Shown: positions 37,690-47,895 of the stretch, in pieces
How the letters are laid out: each line of letters opens with the position of its first letter
Numbering within the stretch: the first letter of the stretch is position 1
From: Paraburkholderia youngii
GTDB lineage: Bacteria > Pseudomonadota > Gammaproteobacteria > Burkholderiales > Burkholderiaceae
Reading direction: 5' to 3'
DNA: 64,000 nt
NCBI RefSeq assembly: GCF_013366925.1
Contig: NZ_JAALDK010000001.1
Location: 248,001-312,000, forward strand
Notes under the pieces: model-generated
The model's input: only the letters and a program-made list of their open reading frames with translations
What the model was told of the DNA's origin: nothing
The model's database searches: none
Program-made: the position numbers and the translations under genes

Positions 37690-38636
37690 GCATGAGCCCC
37701 GATACCGCTGAAAACGTCGAAGATACAGCCGCCGTATCGCCGCTGTTGCTGACCAGCTCCGCATCGATCGACGCCTTTTGCGACGCGCTGTGGCTCGAAC
37801 ACGGCCTGTCGCGCAACACGCTCGACGCGTATCGCCGCGACTTGCGCCTGTTCTGCGAATGGCTCGCGCACACCCGCAATGCGTCGCTCGACACCGCGAG
37901 CGAAGCCGACCTGCGCGCCTACAGCGCGGCGCGGCAAAAGGACAAGGCGACCTCGGCGAACCGCCGTCTGTCGGTGTTTCGCCGCTATTACGCTTGGGCG
38001 GTGCGCGAGCATCGCGCGGCCGCCGATCCTACGGTGCGCCTCCGCTCGGCGAAGCAGCCGCCGCGTTTTCCGTCGACGTTGAGCGAAGCGCAGGTCGAAG
38101 CGCTGCTCGGCGCGCCCGACCTCGATACGCCGCTCGGCTTGCGCGATCGCACGATGCTCGAGCTGATGTACGCGAGCGGATTGCGCGTGACCGAACTGGT
38201 CACGCTGAAGACCGTCGAGGTGGGGCTCAATGAAGGCGTCGTGCGTGTAACCGGCAAGGGCTCGAAGGAGCGGCTGGTGCCGTTCGGCGAAGAGGCGCAC
38301 GCGTGGATCGAGCGCTATCTTCGCGAGGCGCGCCCGGCGCTGCTCGGCCCGCGCGCGGCCGACGCGCTATTCGTGACGGCACGCGCCGAAGGCATGACGC
38401 GCCAACAGTTCTGGAACATCATCAAGCGACACGCGCAGGCGGCGGGTGTGCATGCGCCGTTGTCGCCGCATACGTTGCGGCATGCGTTCGCGACGCACCT
38501 GCTCAATCACGGTGCCGATCTGCGCGTCGTGCAATTGCTGCTCGGCCACACCGATATTTCGACGACGCAGATTTATACGCACGTCGCGCGAGAGCGTCTG
38601 AAATCGCTGCATGCGCAGCATCATCCGCGCGGCTGA
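37686..38636 (+). CDS. xerD: Site-specific tyrosine recombinase XerD
   Basis: 316-residue recombinase that resolves chromosome dimers at dif with XerC. The N-terminal SAM-like DNA-binding domain runs to about residue 110 (LSRNTLDAYRRDLRLFCEWL). The catalytic domain shows the R-H-R-H-Y set: Arg in ASGLRVTELVTL, HTLRHAFATHLLNHGADLR, GHTDISTTQIYTHV with the nucleophile Tyr. No dif site is expected here and none was found. It starts inside the ogt stop. Confidence 0.96.
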   Translation: MSMSPDTAENVEDTAAVSPLLLTSSASIDAFCDALWLEHGLSRNTLDAYRRDLRLFCEWLAHTRNASLDTASEADLRAYSAARQKDKATSANRRLSVFRRYYAWAVREHRAAADPTVRLRSAKQPPRFPSTLSEAQVEALLGAPDLDTPLGLRDRTMLELMYASGLRVTELVTLKTVEVGLNEGVVRVTGKGSKERLVPFGEEAHAWIERYLREARPALLGPRAADALFVTARAEGMTRQQFWNIIKRHAQAAGVHAPLSPHTLRHAFATHLLNHGADLRVVQLLLGHTDISTTQIYTHVARERLKSLHAQHHPRG

Positions 38637-38669
38637 GCGCGACTTGAAGCGCGCGGGGCTGCGCTCGCT

Positions 38670-40232
38670 TCACACCAACTCGCGCAACCGGTGCTTGAGA
38701 ATCTTGCCGGTCGATGCGGCCGGCAGCGCCGCGAGCACCATCACCTCGGCCGGCCGCTTGTACGGCGCGAGCCGCTCGCCGCACCACGCGATCAACTCCG
38801 CGGGCGCGACCGTCGCGCCGGCAATCAGCTCGACGAACGCGATCACCTCCTCGTTGCCCTCGACCGCGCGTCCGATCACCGCCGACTGCACGACCTGCGG
38901 ATGCGCGTTCAGCACGTGCTCGACCTCGGCCGGATACACGTTGAAGCCCGAACGGATGATCAGCTCCTTGCTGCGCCCGACGATATGCAAGGCGCCGTCC
39001 GCGTCGCGGCGCGCGAGGTCGCCGGTCTTCAGCCAGCCATCCTCGGTGACGGTCGCGCGGGTCTGCTCGGGATTGCGATAGTAGCCGAGCATCACGTTCG
39101 GGCCGCGCACCCACAGTTCGCCAATCTCGCCCGGCGAGGCTTGCGCGCCGTCGAGTCCGACGAACTTCACTTCGACGCCCGGAATGACTTCGCCGACCGA
39201 GCAATCGGCGCGCGGTGCGTCGACCATCGTCTGAGATACGGTCGGGCTGCTTTCGGTCATGCCGTAGCCGTTGTGCAGCGGCAGACCGTACACGGCTTCG
39301 GCCTGCACCTTCAACGCGGCGTCGAGCGGAGAGCCGCCCGAGTACGCGAAGCGCAGCCGCGGCGCGGACCATGCGTGGCCGTGCGTGTGCAGATGTTCGA
39401 GCAGCTTCGCGTGCATCGCCGGCACGCCTTGGAAGATCGACACCTGCTCGTCGGCGAGGGCGCGGCGCACCGCTTCCGGCACGAAGCGCGGCGCGAGCCG
39501 CAATGTCGCGCCCGCATGCAGGCTGCCGAGGCATACCGACGCGAAGCCATACACATGCGAGATCGGCAGCACCGCATAGACGACGTCGTCGGGCCCGACC
39601 TGGCGCAGCCGGCTCGACACGGCCGCGATGTACAGCAGATTGCGATGCGACAGCATCACGCCCTTCGGTGCGCCGGTGGTGCCGGTCGTGTAGATCAGTG
39701 CCGCGCATTGGCTGTCGCTGGCGGCTTCGACGGCTTCGGCCTGCACGCTGCCGTCCAACGCATACGACCATGCGCCGATGTCTGGTGACAGCGTGGGTGC
39801 CGGTGTCGCTCGATGACGCTCAGCATGCTGGCACGCGTCGGGCGAGCTTTCGACCGCATATGCGACGACGCGCGGTTGCGCGTGCGCGCGGATCGAATCG
39901 AGTTCGGCCGCCGAGAGGCGCGCGTTCGACACCAGCGCCCACGCATCGAGCCTGGCGGTCGCGAACAGCAGCACGACCTGCGCGATGCTGTTCTCCGCGA
40001 CGATCATCACGCGATCGCCGCCGCGCACGCCCCATTCGCGCAGCAGCGCGGCGGCGGCATCGACGGCCTCTAGCAGTTGCGCATTGGTCAGGCGGCGCGC
40101 GTCTTCGATCAGCGCGACATGCCGCGGATCGCGTGCGGCGGCGAGCGCGGGAATGTCGCTGATGCGGGCGGGCAGCGCGGCGAGCAGCGCGGGGATGTCG
40201 ATCGTGGAACGGATGGATGAAGCCTGGTTCAA
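38670..40232 (-). CDS. AMP-binding acyl/aryl-CoA ligase
   Basis: 520-residue adenylate-forming ligase activating a carboxylic acid to its CoA thioester. Motifs: LIYTTGTTGAPKGVMLSHRN (phosphate loop), GYGMTESSPTV, LKTGDLARRDADG and the C-terminal Lys in STGKILKHRLREL. The substrate is not clear; fatty acid or aromatic acid are both possible. The start is an unusual TTG at 40232, supported by GGAGA at its upstream side. Confidence 0.9.
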   Translation of the reverse strand: MNQASSIRSTIDIPALLAALPARISDIPALAAARDPRHVALIEDARRLTNAQLLEAVDAAAALLREWGVRGGDRVMIVAENSIAQVVLLFATARLDAWALVSNARLSAAELDSIRAHAQPRVVAYAVESSPDACQHAERHRATPAPTLSPDIGAWSYALDGSVQAEAVEAASDSQCAALIYTTGTTGAPKGVMLSHRNLLYIAAVSSRLRQVGPDDVVYAVLPISHVYGFASVCLGSLHAGATLRLAPRFVPEAVRRALADEQVSIFQGVPAMHAKLLEHLHTHGHAWSAPRLRFAYSGGSPLDAALKVQAEAVYGLPLHNGYGMTESSPTVSQTMVDAPRADCSVGEVIPGVEVKFVGLDGAQASPGEIGELWVRGPNVMLGYYRNPEQTRATVTEDGWLKTGDLARRDADGALHIVGRSKELIIRSGFNVYPAEVEHVLNAHPQVVQSAVIGRAVEGNEEVIAFVELIAGATVAPAELIAWCGERLAPYKRPAEVMVLAALPAASTGKILKHRLRELV

Positions 40233-40369
40233 CGCTGTCTCCTAGCTCTGCGCGCACTATCTCGCACCATGCCGGCATAATTTCGAACGATCGTGCCACA
40301 AGCGTCGAGCGCGCACAATTGCCGGTTCGGCAAATAGCCGTTGTGCAATCTCGCCATTACAATGCGCCG

Positions 40370-40861
40370 ATGAGCAAATCCAGACACGTGTCCGAAACCG
40401 CCGCCACGCAGCTGCTGCGCCGTCACGGCGTTACGTTCGGCGAGCATCCTTACGACTACGTCGAGCATGGCGGCACCGCGGAATCGGCGCGCCAGCTCTG
40501 CGTCGACGAGCATCACGTCGTGAAGACGCTGGTGATGGAAGACGAGCACGCGAAGCCGTTGATCGTGCTGATGCACGGCGATCGCACCGTCAGCACCAAG
40601 AACCTCGCGCGGCAGATCGGCGCGAAGCGCGTCGAGCCGTGCAAGCCCGAAGTCGCGAACCGGCACTCGGGTTATCTGATCGGCGGCACCTCGCCGTTCG
40701 GCACGCGCAAGCAGATGCCGGTGTATGTCGAGTCGACCATTCTCGAGATGGACAAAATCTGGCTGAACGGAGGGCGGCGCGGCTTTCTCGTCAGCATCGA
40801 GCCGAAGGTGCTCACGGATCTGCTTGCGGCGAAGCCGGTGCAGTGCGCGAGCGTGGACTGA
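40370..40861 (+). CDS. ybaK: Cys-tRNA(Pro)/aminoacyl-tRNA deacylase, YbaK/EbsC family
   Basis: 163-residue trans-editing hydrolase that removes the wrong amino acid from tRNA(Pro). Family segments: HYD-like EHPYDYVEHGGTAESARQL, VVKTLVMEDEHAKPLIVLMH, AKRVEPCKPEVANRHSGYLI and GGTSPFGTRKQMPVYVE. The start at 40370 is chosen over an open upstream frame by family length. Confidence 0.93.
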   Translation: MSKSRHVSETAATQLLRRHGVTFGEHPYDYVEHGGTAESARQLCVDEHHVVKTLVMEDEHAKPLIVLMHGDRTVSTKNLARQIGAKRVEPCKPEVANRHSGYLIGGTSPFGTRKQMPVYVESTILEMDKIWLNGGRRGFLVSIEPKVLTDLLAAKPVQCASVD

Positions 40862-41003
40862 CGCCGACGCGCCAGTTGACGTTTGCCTGAATGTTTTTCG
40901 CGCGGACGCCTTCGGTAAAATGTGCGCCGCCTTGTTTCGACGGGCGTACCCTGTTGCGGTTGGGGTATCGAATGTCAGACCGCGATCCTTATAAGAGTCC
41001 TAG

Positions 41004-41639
41004 ATGCAAAACCTGATCGTCGCTGTCGTTGCCTATCTGATCGGTTCGTTGTCGTTTGCCGTGATCGTGAGCGCCGCGATGGGTCTCGACGACCCGCGCT
41101 CGTACGGCTCGGGCAACCCGGGCGCCACCAATGTGCTGCGCAGCGGCAGCAAGAAGGCCGCGATTCTGACGCTGATCGGCGACGCTTTCAAGGGCTGGCT
41201 GCCGGTGTGGCCGGTCGTGAATTTCGGCGCGCGCTACGGGCTCGACGAGCGCTCGATCGCGATTGCGTCGCTCGCGGTGTTTCTCGGCCATCTGTATCCG
41301 ATCTTCTTCCGCTTCAAGGGCGGCAAGGGTGTCGCGACCGCCGCGGGCGTACTGCTCGCGATCAACCCGACGCTCGGCGTCGCGACCTTGCTGACCTGGA
41401 TCATCGTCGCGTTCTTCACGCGCTATTCGTCGCTGGCGGCGCTGTGCTCGGCGCTGTTCGCGCCGCTTTTCTACGTGTTCCTGTTCGGGCCGCGCATCGT
41501 TGCGCTCGCGGTTCTGGCGATGAGCCTGCTGCTCGTATGGCGCCATCGCGGCAATATCGCGAAGCTGATGAAGGGGCAGGAGAGCCGTATCGGCGACAAG
41601 AAGAAGGCCGCCAGCCCGGCTGCGGGCAACGATCTTTGA
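41004..41639 (+). CDS. plsY: Glycerol-3-phosphate acyltransferase PlsY
   Basis: 211-residue inner-membrane enzyme that uses acyl-phosphate to make lysophosphatidic acid. Motifs: [20 protein letters not shown] (motif 1), [11 protein letters not shown] (motif 2) and [20 protein letters not shown] (motif 3). Five or so helices are visible. Single gene, convergent with the YajQ gene. Confidence 0.95.
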   Translation: MQNLIVAVVAYLIGSLSFAVIVSAAMGLDDPRSYGSGNPGATNVLRSGSKKAAILTLIGDAFKGWLPVWPVVNFGARYGLDERSIAIASLAVFLGHLYPIFFRFKGGKGVATAAGVLLAINPTLGVATLLTWIIVAFFTRYSSLAALCSALFAPLFYVFLFGPRIVALAVLAMSLLLVWRHRGNIAKLMKGQESRIGDKKKAASPAAGNDL

Positions 41640-41737
41640 AGCGGGCTGCGCCGCATCGCCCCGCCTGAGCTGAAGCGGCTCGAAGACTTTGCGCGCGGCG
41701 CGGCCCGTTGCGTTGCAAGCCTCGCGCGCCGTGCCGC

Positions 41738-42223
41738 TTAGTCGCGGAAGTTGTTGAAGTCGAGCGGCGTGTCGGTCACGTCCTTGCGCAGCATCGCGAT
41801 CACGCTTTGCAGATCGTCGCGCTTCGCACCGGTGATGCGCACCGCATCGCCCTGAATGCTCGCCTGCACCTTGATCTTGCTGTCCTTCACCAGACGCACG
41901 ATTTTCTTCGACAGATCGCCCGACACGCCCTTCTTGATCTTGATGACCTGCTTGACCTTGTCGCCGCCGATCTTCTCGATCTTGCCGTAGTCGAGGAAGC
42001 GCACGTCGACGTTGCGCTTGGCCATTTTCGACAGCAGCACGTCCTTCACCTGGCCGAGCTTGAAGTCGTCGTCGGCGTACGCGGTGATTTCGTTTTCCTT
42101 GTGCTCGACGCGCGCGTCGGACCCCTTGAAGTCGAAACGCGTCGAAATTTCCTTGTTGGACTGCTCGATCGCGTTCTTGACTTCGATCATGTTCGCTTCG
42201 CAGACGACGTCAAACGATGGCAT
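41738..42223 (-). CDS. YajQ family cyclic di-GMP-binding protein
   Basis: 161-residue cytoplasmic nucleotide-binding protein. [20 protein letters not shown] is the standard N-terminus, followed by [12 protein letters not shown], two ferredoxin-like repeats, and [19 protein letters not shown]. Members bind c-di-GMP in Xanthomonas and Pseudomonas. GGGAGAAAG lies before the ATG at 42223. It is divergent from murB. Confidence 0.95.
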   Translation of the reverse strand: MPSFDVVCEANMIEVKNAIEQSNKEISTRFDFKGSDARVEHKENEITAYADDDFKLGQVKDVLLSKMAKRNVDVRFLDYGKIEKIGGDKVKQVIKIKKGVSGDLSKKIVRLVKDSKIKVQASIQGDAVRITGAKRDDLQSVIAMLRKDVTDTPLDFNNFRD

Positions 42224-42425
42224 TGCTTTCTCCCAATAGTGCGGCAGTGCGCGACGCGGCCGGTCGGCTGCGCGCGAGGCACTCGCTATAATCACGGACC
42301 GGACGTCATTTTACCGACGCCGCTCTCTTTTGCCCAAGGCCGCCGCGCGGCGCCGCTCGTGTCGTCAGGCTCGTCATTGGTCGTTGTTTCCTGTCGCTTC
42401 CCGTTGTTGCCCTGCTGCCATTCCG

Positions 42426-43508
42426 ATGCCCCAATCCGCTCTTGCCGCTCCCGTCGTCGCGTCTCTCCTGGCCGGCTATTCGCTGAAGGCCCACAACACG
42501 TTCGGCTTCGACGTACGCGCGCAGTTCGCGTGCCTGATCGAGCGCGAGGAGCAGTTGCCCACCGCGGTGCGCGATCCGCGCGTCGCGGGCCTGCCGCGCC
42601 TCGTGCTCGGTGGCGGCAGCAACGTCGTGCTGAGCGGCGACTTCGCCGGGCTCGTGCTGCTGGTGGCGCTGCGCGGCCGCCGCGTGGTGCGCGAGGATCA
42701 GCATGCGTGGTATGTCGAGGCGGCCGGCGGCGAGCCGTGGCACGAGTTCGTCGCGTGGACGTTGGCGCAGGGCATGCCCGGCCTCGAGAATCTCGCGCTG
42801 ATACCGGGCACGGTCGGCGCGGCGCCGATCCAGAACATCGGCGCGTACGGGCTCGAAATGTGCGAACGCTTCGCGTCGCTGCGGGCGATCGAGCTCGCGA
42901 CCGGCAACGCCGTCGAACTCGACGCCAATGCGTGCCGGTTCGGCTATCGTGACAGCTTCTTCAAGCGGGAAGGGCGGGAGCGCTTCGTGATCACGTCGGT
43001 CACGTTTCGTTTGCCGAAGGCATGGCAGCCGCGCGCGGGCTACGCGGATCTCGCGCGCGAGCTGGCGGCGCGGGGTCCTGCGGCGAGCCAAGGGAAAGCC
43101 GGTGGCGCGGCCCCGCAGCCGACCGCGCAGACCATTTTCGATGCGGTCGTCGCCGTGCGGCGGGCGAAGCTGCCCGATCCGCTCGAACTGGGCAACGCGG
43201 GGAGCTTCTTCAAGAATCCGGTGATCGATGCCGCGCAGTTCGAGGCGCTGAAGCGCCGCGAACCGGAAATCGTGTCGTATCCGCAGGCGGACGGGCGGGT
43301 CAAGCTGGCGGCCGGCTGGCTGATCGACCGATGCGGCTGGAAGGGCCGCGCGATGGGCGCGGCGGCCGTGCATGAACGCCAGGCGCTGGTGCTGGTCAAT
43401 CGCGGTGGCGCGAGCGGCACGGAAGTGCTGGCGCTGGCGCGGGCGATCCAGCACGAAGTGTTCGGGCAATTTGGCGTGGAGCTGGAGGCGGAGCCGGTTT
43501 GCCTATGA
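42426..43508 (+). CDS. murB: UDP-N-acetylenolpyruvoylglucosamine reductase
   Basis: 360-residue FAD enzyme of peptidoglycan precursor synthesis. [52 protein letters not shown] (FAD site), YRDSFFK with the catalytic residues, and [11 protein letters not shown] with the catalytic Ser are present; this is the type I arrangement. About 15 residues longer than E. coli MurB. A near-perfect terminator follows at 43570-43605. Confidence 0.95.
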   Translation: MPQSALAAPVVASLLAGYSLKAHNTFGFDVRAQFACLIEREEQLPTAVRDPRVAGLPRLVLGGGSNVVLSGDFAGLVLLVALRGRRVVREDQHAWYVEAAGGEPWHEFVAWTLAQGMPGLENLALIPGTVGAAPIQNIGAYGLEMCERFASLRAIELATGNAVELDANACRFGYRDSFFKREGRERFVITSVTFRLPKAWQPRAGYADLARELAARGPAASQGKAGGAAPQPTAQTIFDAVVAVRRAKLPDPLELGNAGSFFKNPVIDAAQFEALKRREPEIVSYPQADGRVKLAAGWLIDRCGWKGRAMGAAAVHERQALVLVNRGGASGTEVLALARAIQHEVFGQFGVELEAEPVCL

Positions 43509-43569
43509 GCGGAAGCGCGCTCTTTTCGCGCTGACTGGCCGCGCTGAGCTTCACCGTCGACGAATGCAC

Positions 43570-43605
43570 AAAGGCGCCGGGAGTTTCCTCCCGGCGCCTT
43601 TTTTG
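43570..43605. terminator. Bidirectional terminator between murB and argF
   Basis: Perfect 14-bp stem AAAGGCGCCGGGAG / CTCCCGGCGCCTTT with a TTTC loop, followed by further T. It can serve both converging genes. Confidence 0.9.
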
Positions 43606-43643
43606 TAACGCGGTCCAGGTTGGTGCCTGGGGGAACGCCTCGC

Positions 43644-44573
43644 TCAATGATTGAGCTTGCCGAGCAGCAGGTATTCCATCAACGCTTTCTGCACGTGCAG
43701 ACGGTTTTCCGCTTCATCCCACACGACGCTCTGCGGTCCGTCGATCACCTCCGCGCTGACTTCCTCGCCGCGATGCGCGGGCAGGCAGTGCATGAAGAGC
43801 GCATCGGGATTCGCGCGCGCCATCATGTCGGCGTCCACGCACCAGTCGGCGAAGGCCTTCTTGCGCGCTTCGTTTTCGGCCTCGAAGCCCATGCTGGTCC
43901 ACACGTCGGTGGTGACGAGATCGGCGCCCGCGCAGGCTTCGTTGGGGTCGTCGAACTCCTCGTAAAACGGCGCGCTTTCCGCCGAGACGAGCGCACGGTC
44001 GAGCTTGTAGCCGGGCGGCGTGGATAGGCGCAGTTTGAAGCCGAGGATCTGTGCGGCTTCGATCCATGTGTACAGCATGTTGTTCGCGTCGCCGACCCAC
44101 GCGACCGTTTTATCGCGGATCGGACCTCGATGCTCGAAGTACGTGAAGATGTCCGCGAGCACCTGGCACGGGTGATACTCGTTCGTGAGCCCGTTGATCA
44201 CCGGCACGCGCGAATTTTCGGCGAAGCGCTGGATGATGTCCTGGCCGAACGTGCGGATCATGATGATGTCCACCATGCGCGAGATGACCTGGGCGGCGTC
44301 TTCGATCGGCTCGCCGCGGCCGAGCTGCGTGTCGCGCGTGCTCATGAACACCGCGTGGCCGCCCAGCTGGAAGATGCCGGCTTCGAACGACAGGCGCGTG
44401 CGCGTCGAATTCTTTTCGAAGATCATCGCCAGCGTGCGGTCGTGCAGCGGGTGATAGGTCTCGTAGTTCTTGAATTTGCGTTTCAGGATGCGCGCGCGTT
44501 CCAGCACGTACTCGTAGTCTTCCAGCGAGAAGTCCTTGAACTGCAGGTAGTGGCGAATTTTCTTGGCGGTCAT
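43644..44573 (-). CDS. argF: Ornithine carbamoyltransferase
   Basis: 309-residue anabolic enzyme making citrulline from ornithine and carbamoyl phosphate. Carbamoyl-phosphate motif FEKNSTRTRLSFEAG, HPCQ region (NEYHPCQVLADIFT), the ornithine loop MGFEAE and HCLPAHRGEEV are all intact. Single gene; a 509-base gap lies upstream. Confidence 0.96.
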   Translation of the reverse strand: MTAKKIRHYLQFKDFSLEDYEYVLERARILKRKFKNYETYHPLHDRTLAMIFEKNSTRTRLSFEAGIFQLGGHAVFMSTRDTQLGRGEPIEDAAQVISRMVDIIMIRTFGQDIIQRFAENSRVPVINGLTNEYHPCQVLADIFTYFEHRGPIRDKTVAWVGDANNMLYTWIEAAQILGFKLRLSTPPGYKLDRALVSAESAPFYEEFDDPNEACAGADLVTTDVWTSMGFEAENEARKKAFADWCVDADMMARANPDALFMHCLPAHRGEEVSAEVIDGPQSVVWDEAENRLHVQKALMEYLLLGKLNH

Positions 44574-45082
44574 GAAACAAATACGGCGGTCTCACCCGGC
44601 AGGGTTGCCGGACTGTGCCGCCGTGGGTTTGGTGGTAACTCAATCCAGCATAAAGGATTTCGCCCTGTTTGACGAGTCGGCTGGAAGGCCGTGAAAGCGC
44701 TTAGAAAGCTATCAGAAGGCGTCGTGTTGGGCTGCGCGGGGTCATCGGACGGTGCTTGTGTGCGCTGCGGAAAAGGGCCCGCTGCGCTATAATTTAAGGG
44801 TTATCCCATAGCCCAGCAGGCCGGCGTTTCGCATCAAGAAACGCGGGTGGCGCGGCGCGGAAAGTCTGTCACGGCGTGGCCGGGCGCCAGAGCGGTTCAG
44901 CCGGTTCGCCGCAGCGGTTCTCGTGGTGCGGCTCGTCATTGTTGCGTTAGCGCCAAGCTGCCACGCACGTCGCAGGTGGCTGCAAGCGCTTGCCGTGCAT
45001 GCCGCTTGCGGTGAATTCGAGCGTGCAACCGGTGTCGCCGGTTGGTCGTCATTCCGCTGGGCAGTCACACAGGTATTTCTAC
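44574..45082. other. Intergenic region between argF and the DUF3579 gene
   Basis: 509 bases without a supported gene. It contains TATAAT at 44788-44793, and a hairpin GCGTTTC / GAAACGC at 44824-44844 in the likely leader of the downstream gene. A frame from 44923 is open but has no protein-like pattern. Confidence 0.5.
44788..44793 (+). promoter_or_regulatory. Candidate -10 element for the DUF3579 gene
   Basis: Exact TATAAT followed by TTAAGG, in otherwise GC-rich sequence about 290 bases before the gene. No clear -35 at the right distance. Confidence 0.4.
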
Positions 45083-45430
45083 ATGGCCGAAGCAGCTCCA
45101 ATCGAATATTTCATTCAGGGCATTACGTCGACCGGAAAAAGATTTCGGCCGAGCGACTGGTCGGAGCGGCTCGCGGGCGTCATGTCGTCGTTCGGGCCCG
45201 GCGTGAGGAAGGGGCCGAACGCCTATATGCAGTACTCGCTGTACGTGCGGCCAACCATGATCGGCGATCTCAAATGCGTGATTCTCGATTCGCGGCTGCG
45301 CGACATCGAGCCAATGGCCTTCGATTTCGTTATGAACTTCGCGAAAGACAACGACCTCCTCGTCACCGAGGCATGCGAACTGGAACTCGAGCATGCGCCT
45401 GCGCCGCAAGCCAAACGGCATGCGATCTGA
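45083..45430 (+). CDS. DUF3579 domain-containing protein
   Basis: 115-residue conserved betaproteobacterial protein. Visible pattern: YFIQGITSTGKRFRPSDWSE, LYVRPTMIGDLKCVILDSRL, MAFDFVMNFAKDNDLLV. No catalytic motif or signal peptide; function unknown. The ATG at 45083 is chosen as the family start. A terminator follows at 45466-45491. Confidence 0.88.
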   Translation: MAEAAPIEYFIQGITSTGKRFRPSDWSERLAGVMSSFGPGVRKGPNAYMQYSLYVRPTMIGDLKCVILDSRLRDIEPMAFDFVMNFAKDNDLLVTEACELELEHAPAPQAKRHAI

Positions 45431-45465
45431 CGCAAGCTGGCCGGATCGGCAAAAGCAGAAAAACA

Positions 45466-45491
45466 AAAACCCGCAAGCAGCGGGTTTTTTT
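45466..45491 (+). terminator. Terminator after the DUF3579 gene
   Basis: Perfect 9-bp stem AAAACCCGC / GCGGGTTTT with an AAGCA loop and a continued T-run. Confidence 0.88.
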
Positions 45492-45514
45492 GTGGCTGGT
45501 CATCCGGCCAAAAC

Positions 45515-45536
45515 AAAAAAGCCCGCCAAAGCGGGC
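45515..45536 (-). terminator. Terminator after rpsT
   Basis: 6-bp stem GCCCGC / GCGGGC with a short loop; on the minus strand followed by TTTTTTG, 52 bases past the rpsT stop. Confidence 0.8.
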
Positions 45537-45587
45537 TTCTTGTGCAGCGGAAACAGGAGGTAGCCCGCCGAAGCGGGCCGACCGGAA

Positions 45588-45866
45588 TTACTGCGCTGCG
45601 GGCGCTTGCAGACCCTTGATGGCTGCAGCGAGGCGGCTCTTGTGGCGAGCTGCCTTGTTTTTGTGAATGATGTTCTTGTCGGCGATGATGTCGATGGTCT
45701 TCGACGATGCCTTGAAGATTTCGGCGGCCTTAGCCTGGTCGCCTGCGTCGATTGCCTTGCGGACAGCCTTGATAGCCGTGCGGAATTTCGAGCGCAGTGC
45801 CGAGTTGTGCGAGTTTGCCTTCGCGGCCTGGCGGGCGCGCTTGCGTGCTTGTGCGGAGTTAGCCAT
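45588..45866 (-). CDS. rpsT: 30S ribosomal protein S20
   Basis: 92-residue, strongly basic primary 16S rRNA-binding protein. The N-terminus [20 protein letters not shown] and the core [20 protein letters not shown] with [15 protein letters not shown] are unmistakable. AGGA precedes the ATG. Divergent from murJ, with a 473-base upstream region. Confidence 0.98.
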   Translation of the reverse strand: MANSAQARKRARQAAKANSHNSALRSKFRTAIKAVRKAIDAGDQAKAAEIFKASSKTIDIIADKNIIHKNKAARHKSRLAAAIKGLQAPAAQ

Positions 45867-46339
45867 GACGGTTCCTTATCCTGTTCCTGTTTCCAGTACC
45901 CGGCCTTCAACGATGAGGCGAGGTGCTGCTTCTCGATCCGAACCCTTGGAAGCGATTGCCCAAGGGCGCAAAAGTGTCGAAAAAATCGATCGAACTACGC
46001 GAAGGCGGGCCCGTGTTTCCAGGCTTCCGGATGTATTGACAAGCGGCGCTGCGCCAACCTGAGAATCCCGTCCGAAGACCGTGCGAAAACTGAGCAAGCT
46101 TCGAAACCGACGATTATAGCAACAAAATCAGGCACGTGACAACGGGAAACGCGCGACGGCGTCGCAGTGACGGGAGTGGCGTCATGTTGACGCTGAACTG
46201 CTGGCGCAGCACGGAAAGCCGCTGAAAATACAAAAATCGCACTTTCCAGCCGATTGCGGCGAACGTCCGCGCGGCAAATCGGTCCGAATCGCGTTCCGGC
46301 TCGTCGCCCGCATTAGCGGACCCGTATAATAAGCGCCCC
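45867..46339. other. Divergent region between rpsT and murJ
   Basis: 473 bases without a supported gene. It should contain the strong rpsT promoter and leader and the murJ promoter; I did not find an unambiguous hexamer pair or RNA gene. Confidence 0.45.
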
Positions 46340-47890
46340 ATGAATCTATTCCGAGCCCTGCTGACGGTCAGCGGCTTCACGCTGCTGTCGCGCGTGACCG
46401 GACTGGCCCGTGAAACCCTGATCGCCCGTGCGTTCGGCGCCAGTCAATACACCGACGCTTTTTACGTCGCCTTTCGCATTCCGAACCTGCTGCGCCGCAT
46501 TTCCGCCGAAGGCGCGTTCTCGCAGGCCTTCGTGCCGATCCTCGCCGAGTTCAAGAACCAGCAAGGCCACGACGCCACCAAGGCGCTCGTCGACGCGACC
46601 TCGACCGTGCTCGCGTGGGCGCTCGCCGTGCTATCGGTGATCGGCGTGGTCGGCGCGTCGGGCGTCGTGTTCGTCGTCGCTTCGGGCCTTGCGCGCGAGG
46701 GCCACGCATACCAGCTCGCGGTCACGATGACGCGCATCATGTTCCCGTACATCATTTTCATTTCGCTGACGTCGCTGGCGTCGGGCGTGCTGAATACGTA
46801 CCGGAACTTTTCGTTGCCCGCATTCGCGCCGGTACTGTTGAACGTTTCGTTCATCGTCTCTGCGCTGTTTCTCGCGCCGCGCCTGCAAACGCCGGTCTAT
46901 GCGCTCGCGTGGGCGGTGATCATCGGCGGCGTGCTGCAATTCGCGGTGCAACTGCCGGGCCTCAAGAAGATCGACATGGTGCCGCGCATCGGCCTGAACC
47001 CGCTGCACGCGCTCGCGCATCGCGGCGTAAAACGGGTGCTCGCGAAGATGGTGCCGGCGATGTTCGCGGTGTCGGTCGCGCAGATCAGCCTGATCATCAA
47101 CACCAACATCGCGTCGCACATCGGCCCCGGCGCGGTGTCGTGGATCAACTACGCCGACCGGCTGATGGAGTTTCCGACCGCGCTGCTCGGCGTCGCGCTG
47201 GGCACGATCCTGCTGCCGAGCCTGTCGAAGGCGCATGTCGATGCCGATTCGCACGAGTATTCGTCGCTGCTCGACTGGGGGCTGCGCGTGACGTTCCTGC
47301 TCGCCGCACCAAGCGCGATCGCGCTGTTTTTTTTCGCCCAGCCGCTGACAGCGGTGCTGTTCAACTACGGCAAGTTCGACGGCACCGCGGTCGTGATGGT
47401 GAGCCGCGCGCTCGCCGCTTACGGCGTCGGCCTGGTCGGCCTGATCCTGATCAAGATCCTCGCGCCGGGCTTCTACGCGAAGCAGGACATCAAGACGCCG
47501 GTGAAGATCGGCATCGGCGTGCTGGTCGTCACGCAGCTGTGCAATTACGCGTTCGTGCCGGTGTTCGCGCATGCGGGTCTCACGCTGAGCGTCGGGCTCG
47601 GCGCTTGCGTGAATGCGTTGCTGCTGTTCATCGGTCTGCGCAAACGCGGCATCTATACGCCGTCGAGCGGCTGGCTCAAGTTTTTCGTGCAGCTGCTCGG
47701 CGCGTGCCTCGTGCTTGCCGGCGTGATGCGCTGGCTTGCGATCAGCTTCGACTGGGTCGGCATGCATACCCAGCCGGTCAGCCGGATGGTATTGCTCGGT
47801 GCGTGTCTCGTGCTGTTCGCCGCGCTATATTTCGGTATGCTTTGGCTGATGGGCTTCAAGTACGCGTATTTCAAAAGGCGAGTGAAGTGA
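46340..47890 (+). CDS. murJ: Lipid II flippase MurJ
   Basis: 516-residue polytopic inner-membrane protein of the MVF family (about 14 helices) that moves lipid II to the periplasm. Family features: GFTLLSRVTGLARETLIARA, FGASQYTDAFYVAFRIPNLL with the key Arg residues, FSQAFVPILAEF, and INYADRLMEFPTALLGVALG. Full length. Followed after 5 bases by the SirB1-like gene. Confidence 0.96.
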   Translation: MNLFRALLTVSGFTLLSRVTGLARETLIARAFGASQYTDAFYVAFRIPNLLRRISAEGAFSQAFVPILAEFKNQQGHDATKALVDATSTVLAWALAVLSVIGVVGASGVVFVVASGLAREGHAYQLAVTMTRIMFPYIIFISLTSLASGVLNTYRNFSLPAFAPVLLNVSFIVSALFLAPRLQTPVYALAWAVIIGGVLQFAVQLPGLKKIDMVPRIGLNPLHALAHRGVKRVLAKMVPAMFAVSVAQISLIINTNIASHIGPGAVSWINYADRLMEFPTALLGVALGTILLPSLSKAHVDADSHEYSSLLDWGLRVTFLLAAPSAIALFFFAQPLTAVLFNYGKFDGTAVVMVSRALAAYGVGLVGLILIKILAPGFYAKQDIKTPVKIGIGVLVVTQLCNYAFVPVFAHAGLTLSVGLGACVNALLLFIGLRKRGIYTPSSGWLKFFVQLLGACLVLAGVMRWLAISFDWVGMHTQPVSRMVLLGACLVLFAALYFGMLWLMGFKYAYFKRRVK

Positions 47891-47895
47891 TCACC

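Noticed and set aside
37686..38636. XerD considered as an integrase of a genomic island
   Set aside because: Sequence and its link with ogt fit the housekeeping XerD; no tRNA or attachment repeats are nearby.
44824..44844. Hairpin GCGTTTC / GAAACGC considered as a riboswitch or small RNA
   Set aside because: A single 7-bp stem without conserved riboswitch features; may be part of a leader only.
46615..47895. Upstream extension of the SirB1-like frame through murJ
   Set aside because: Same reason; the family start is at 47896.
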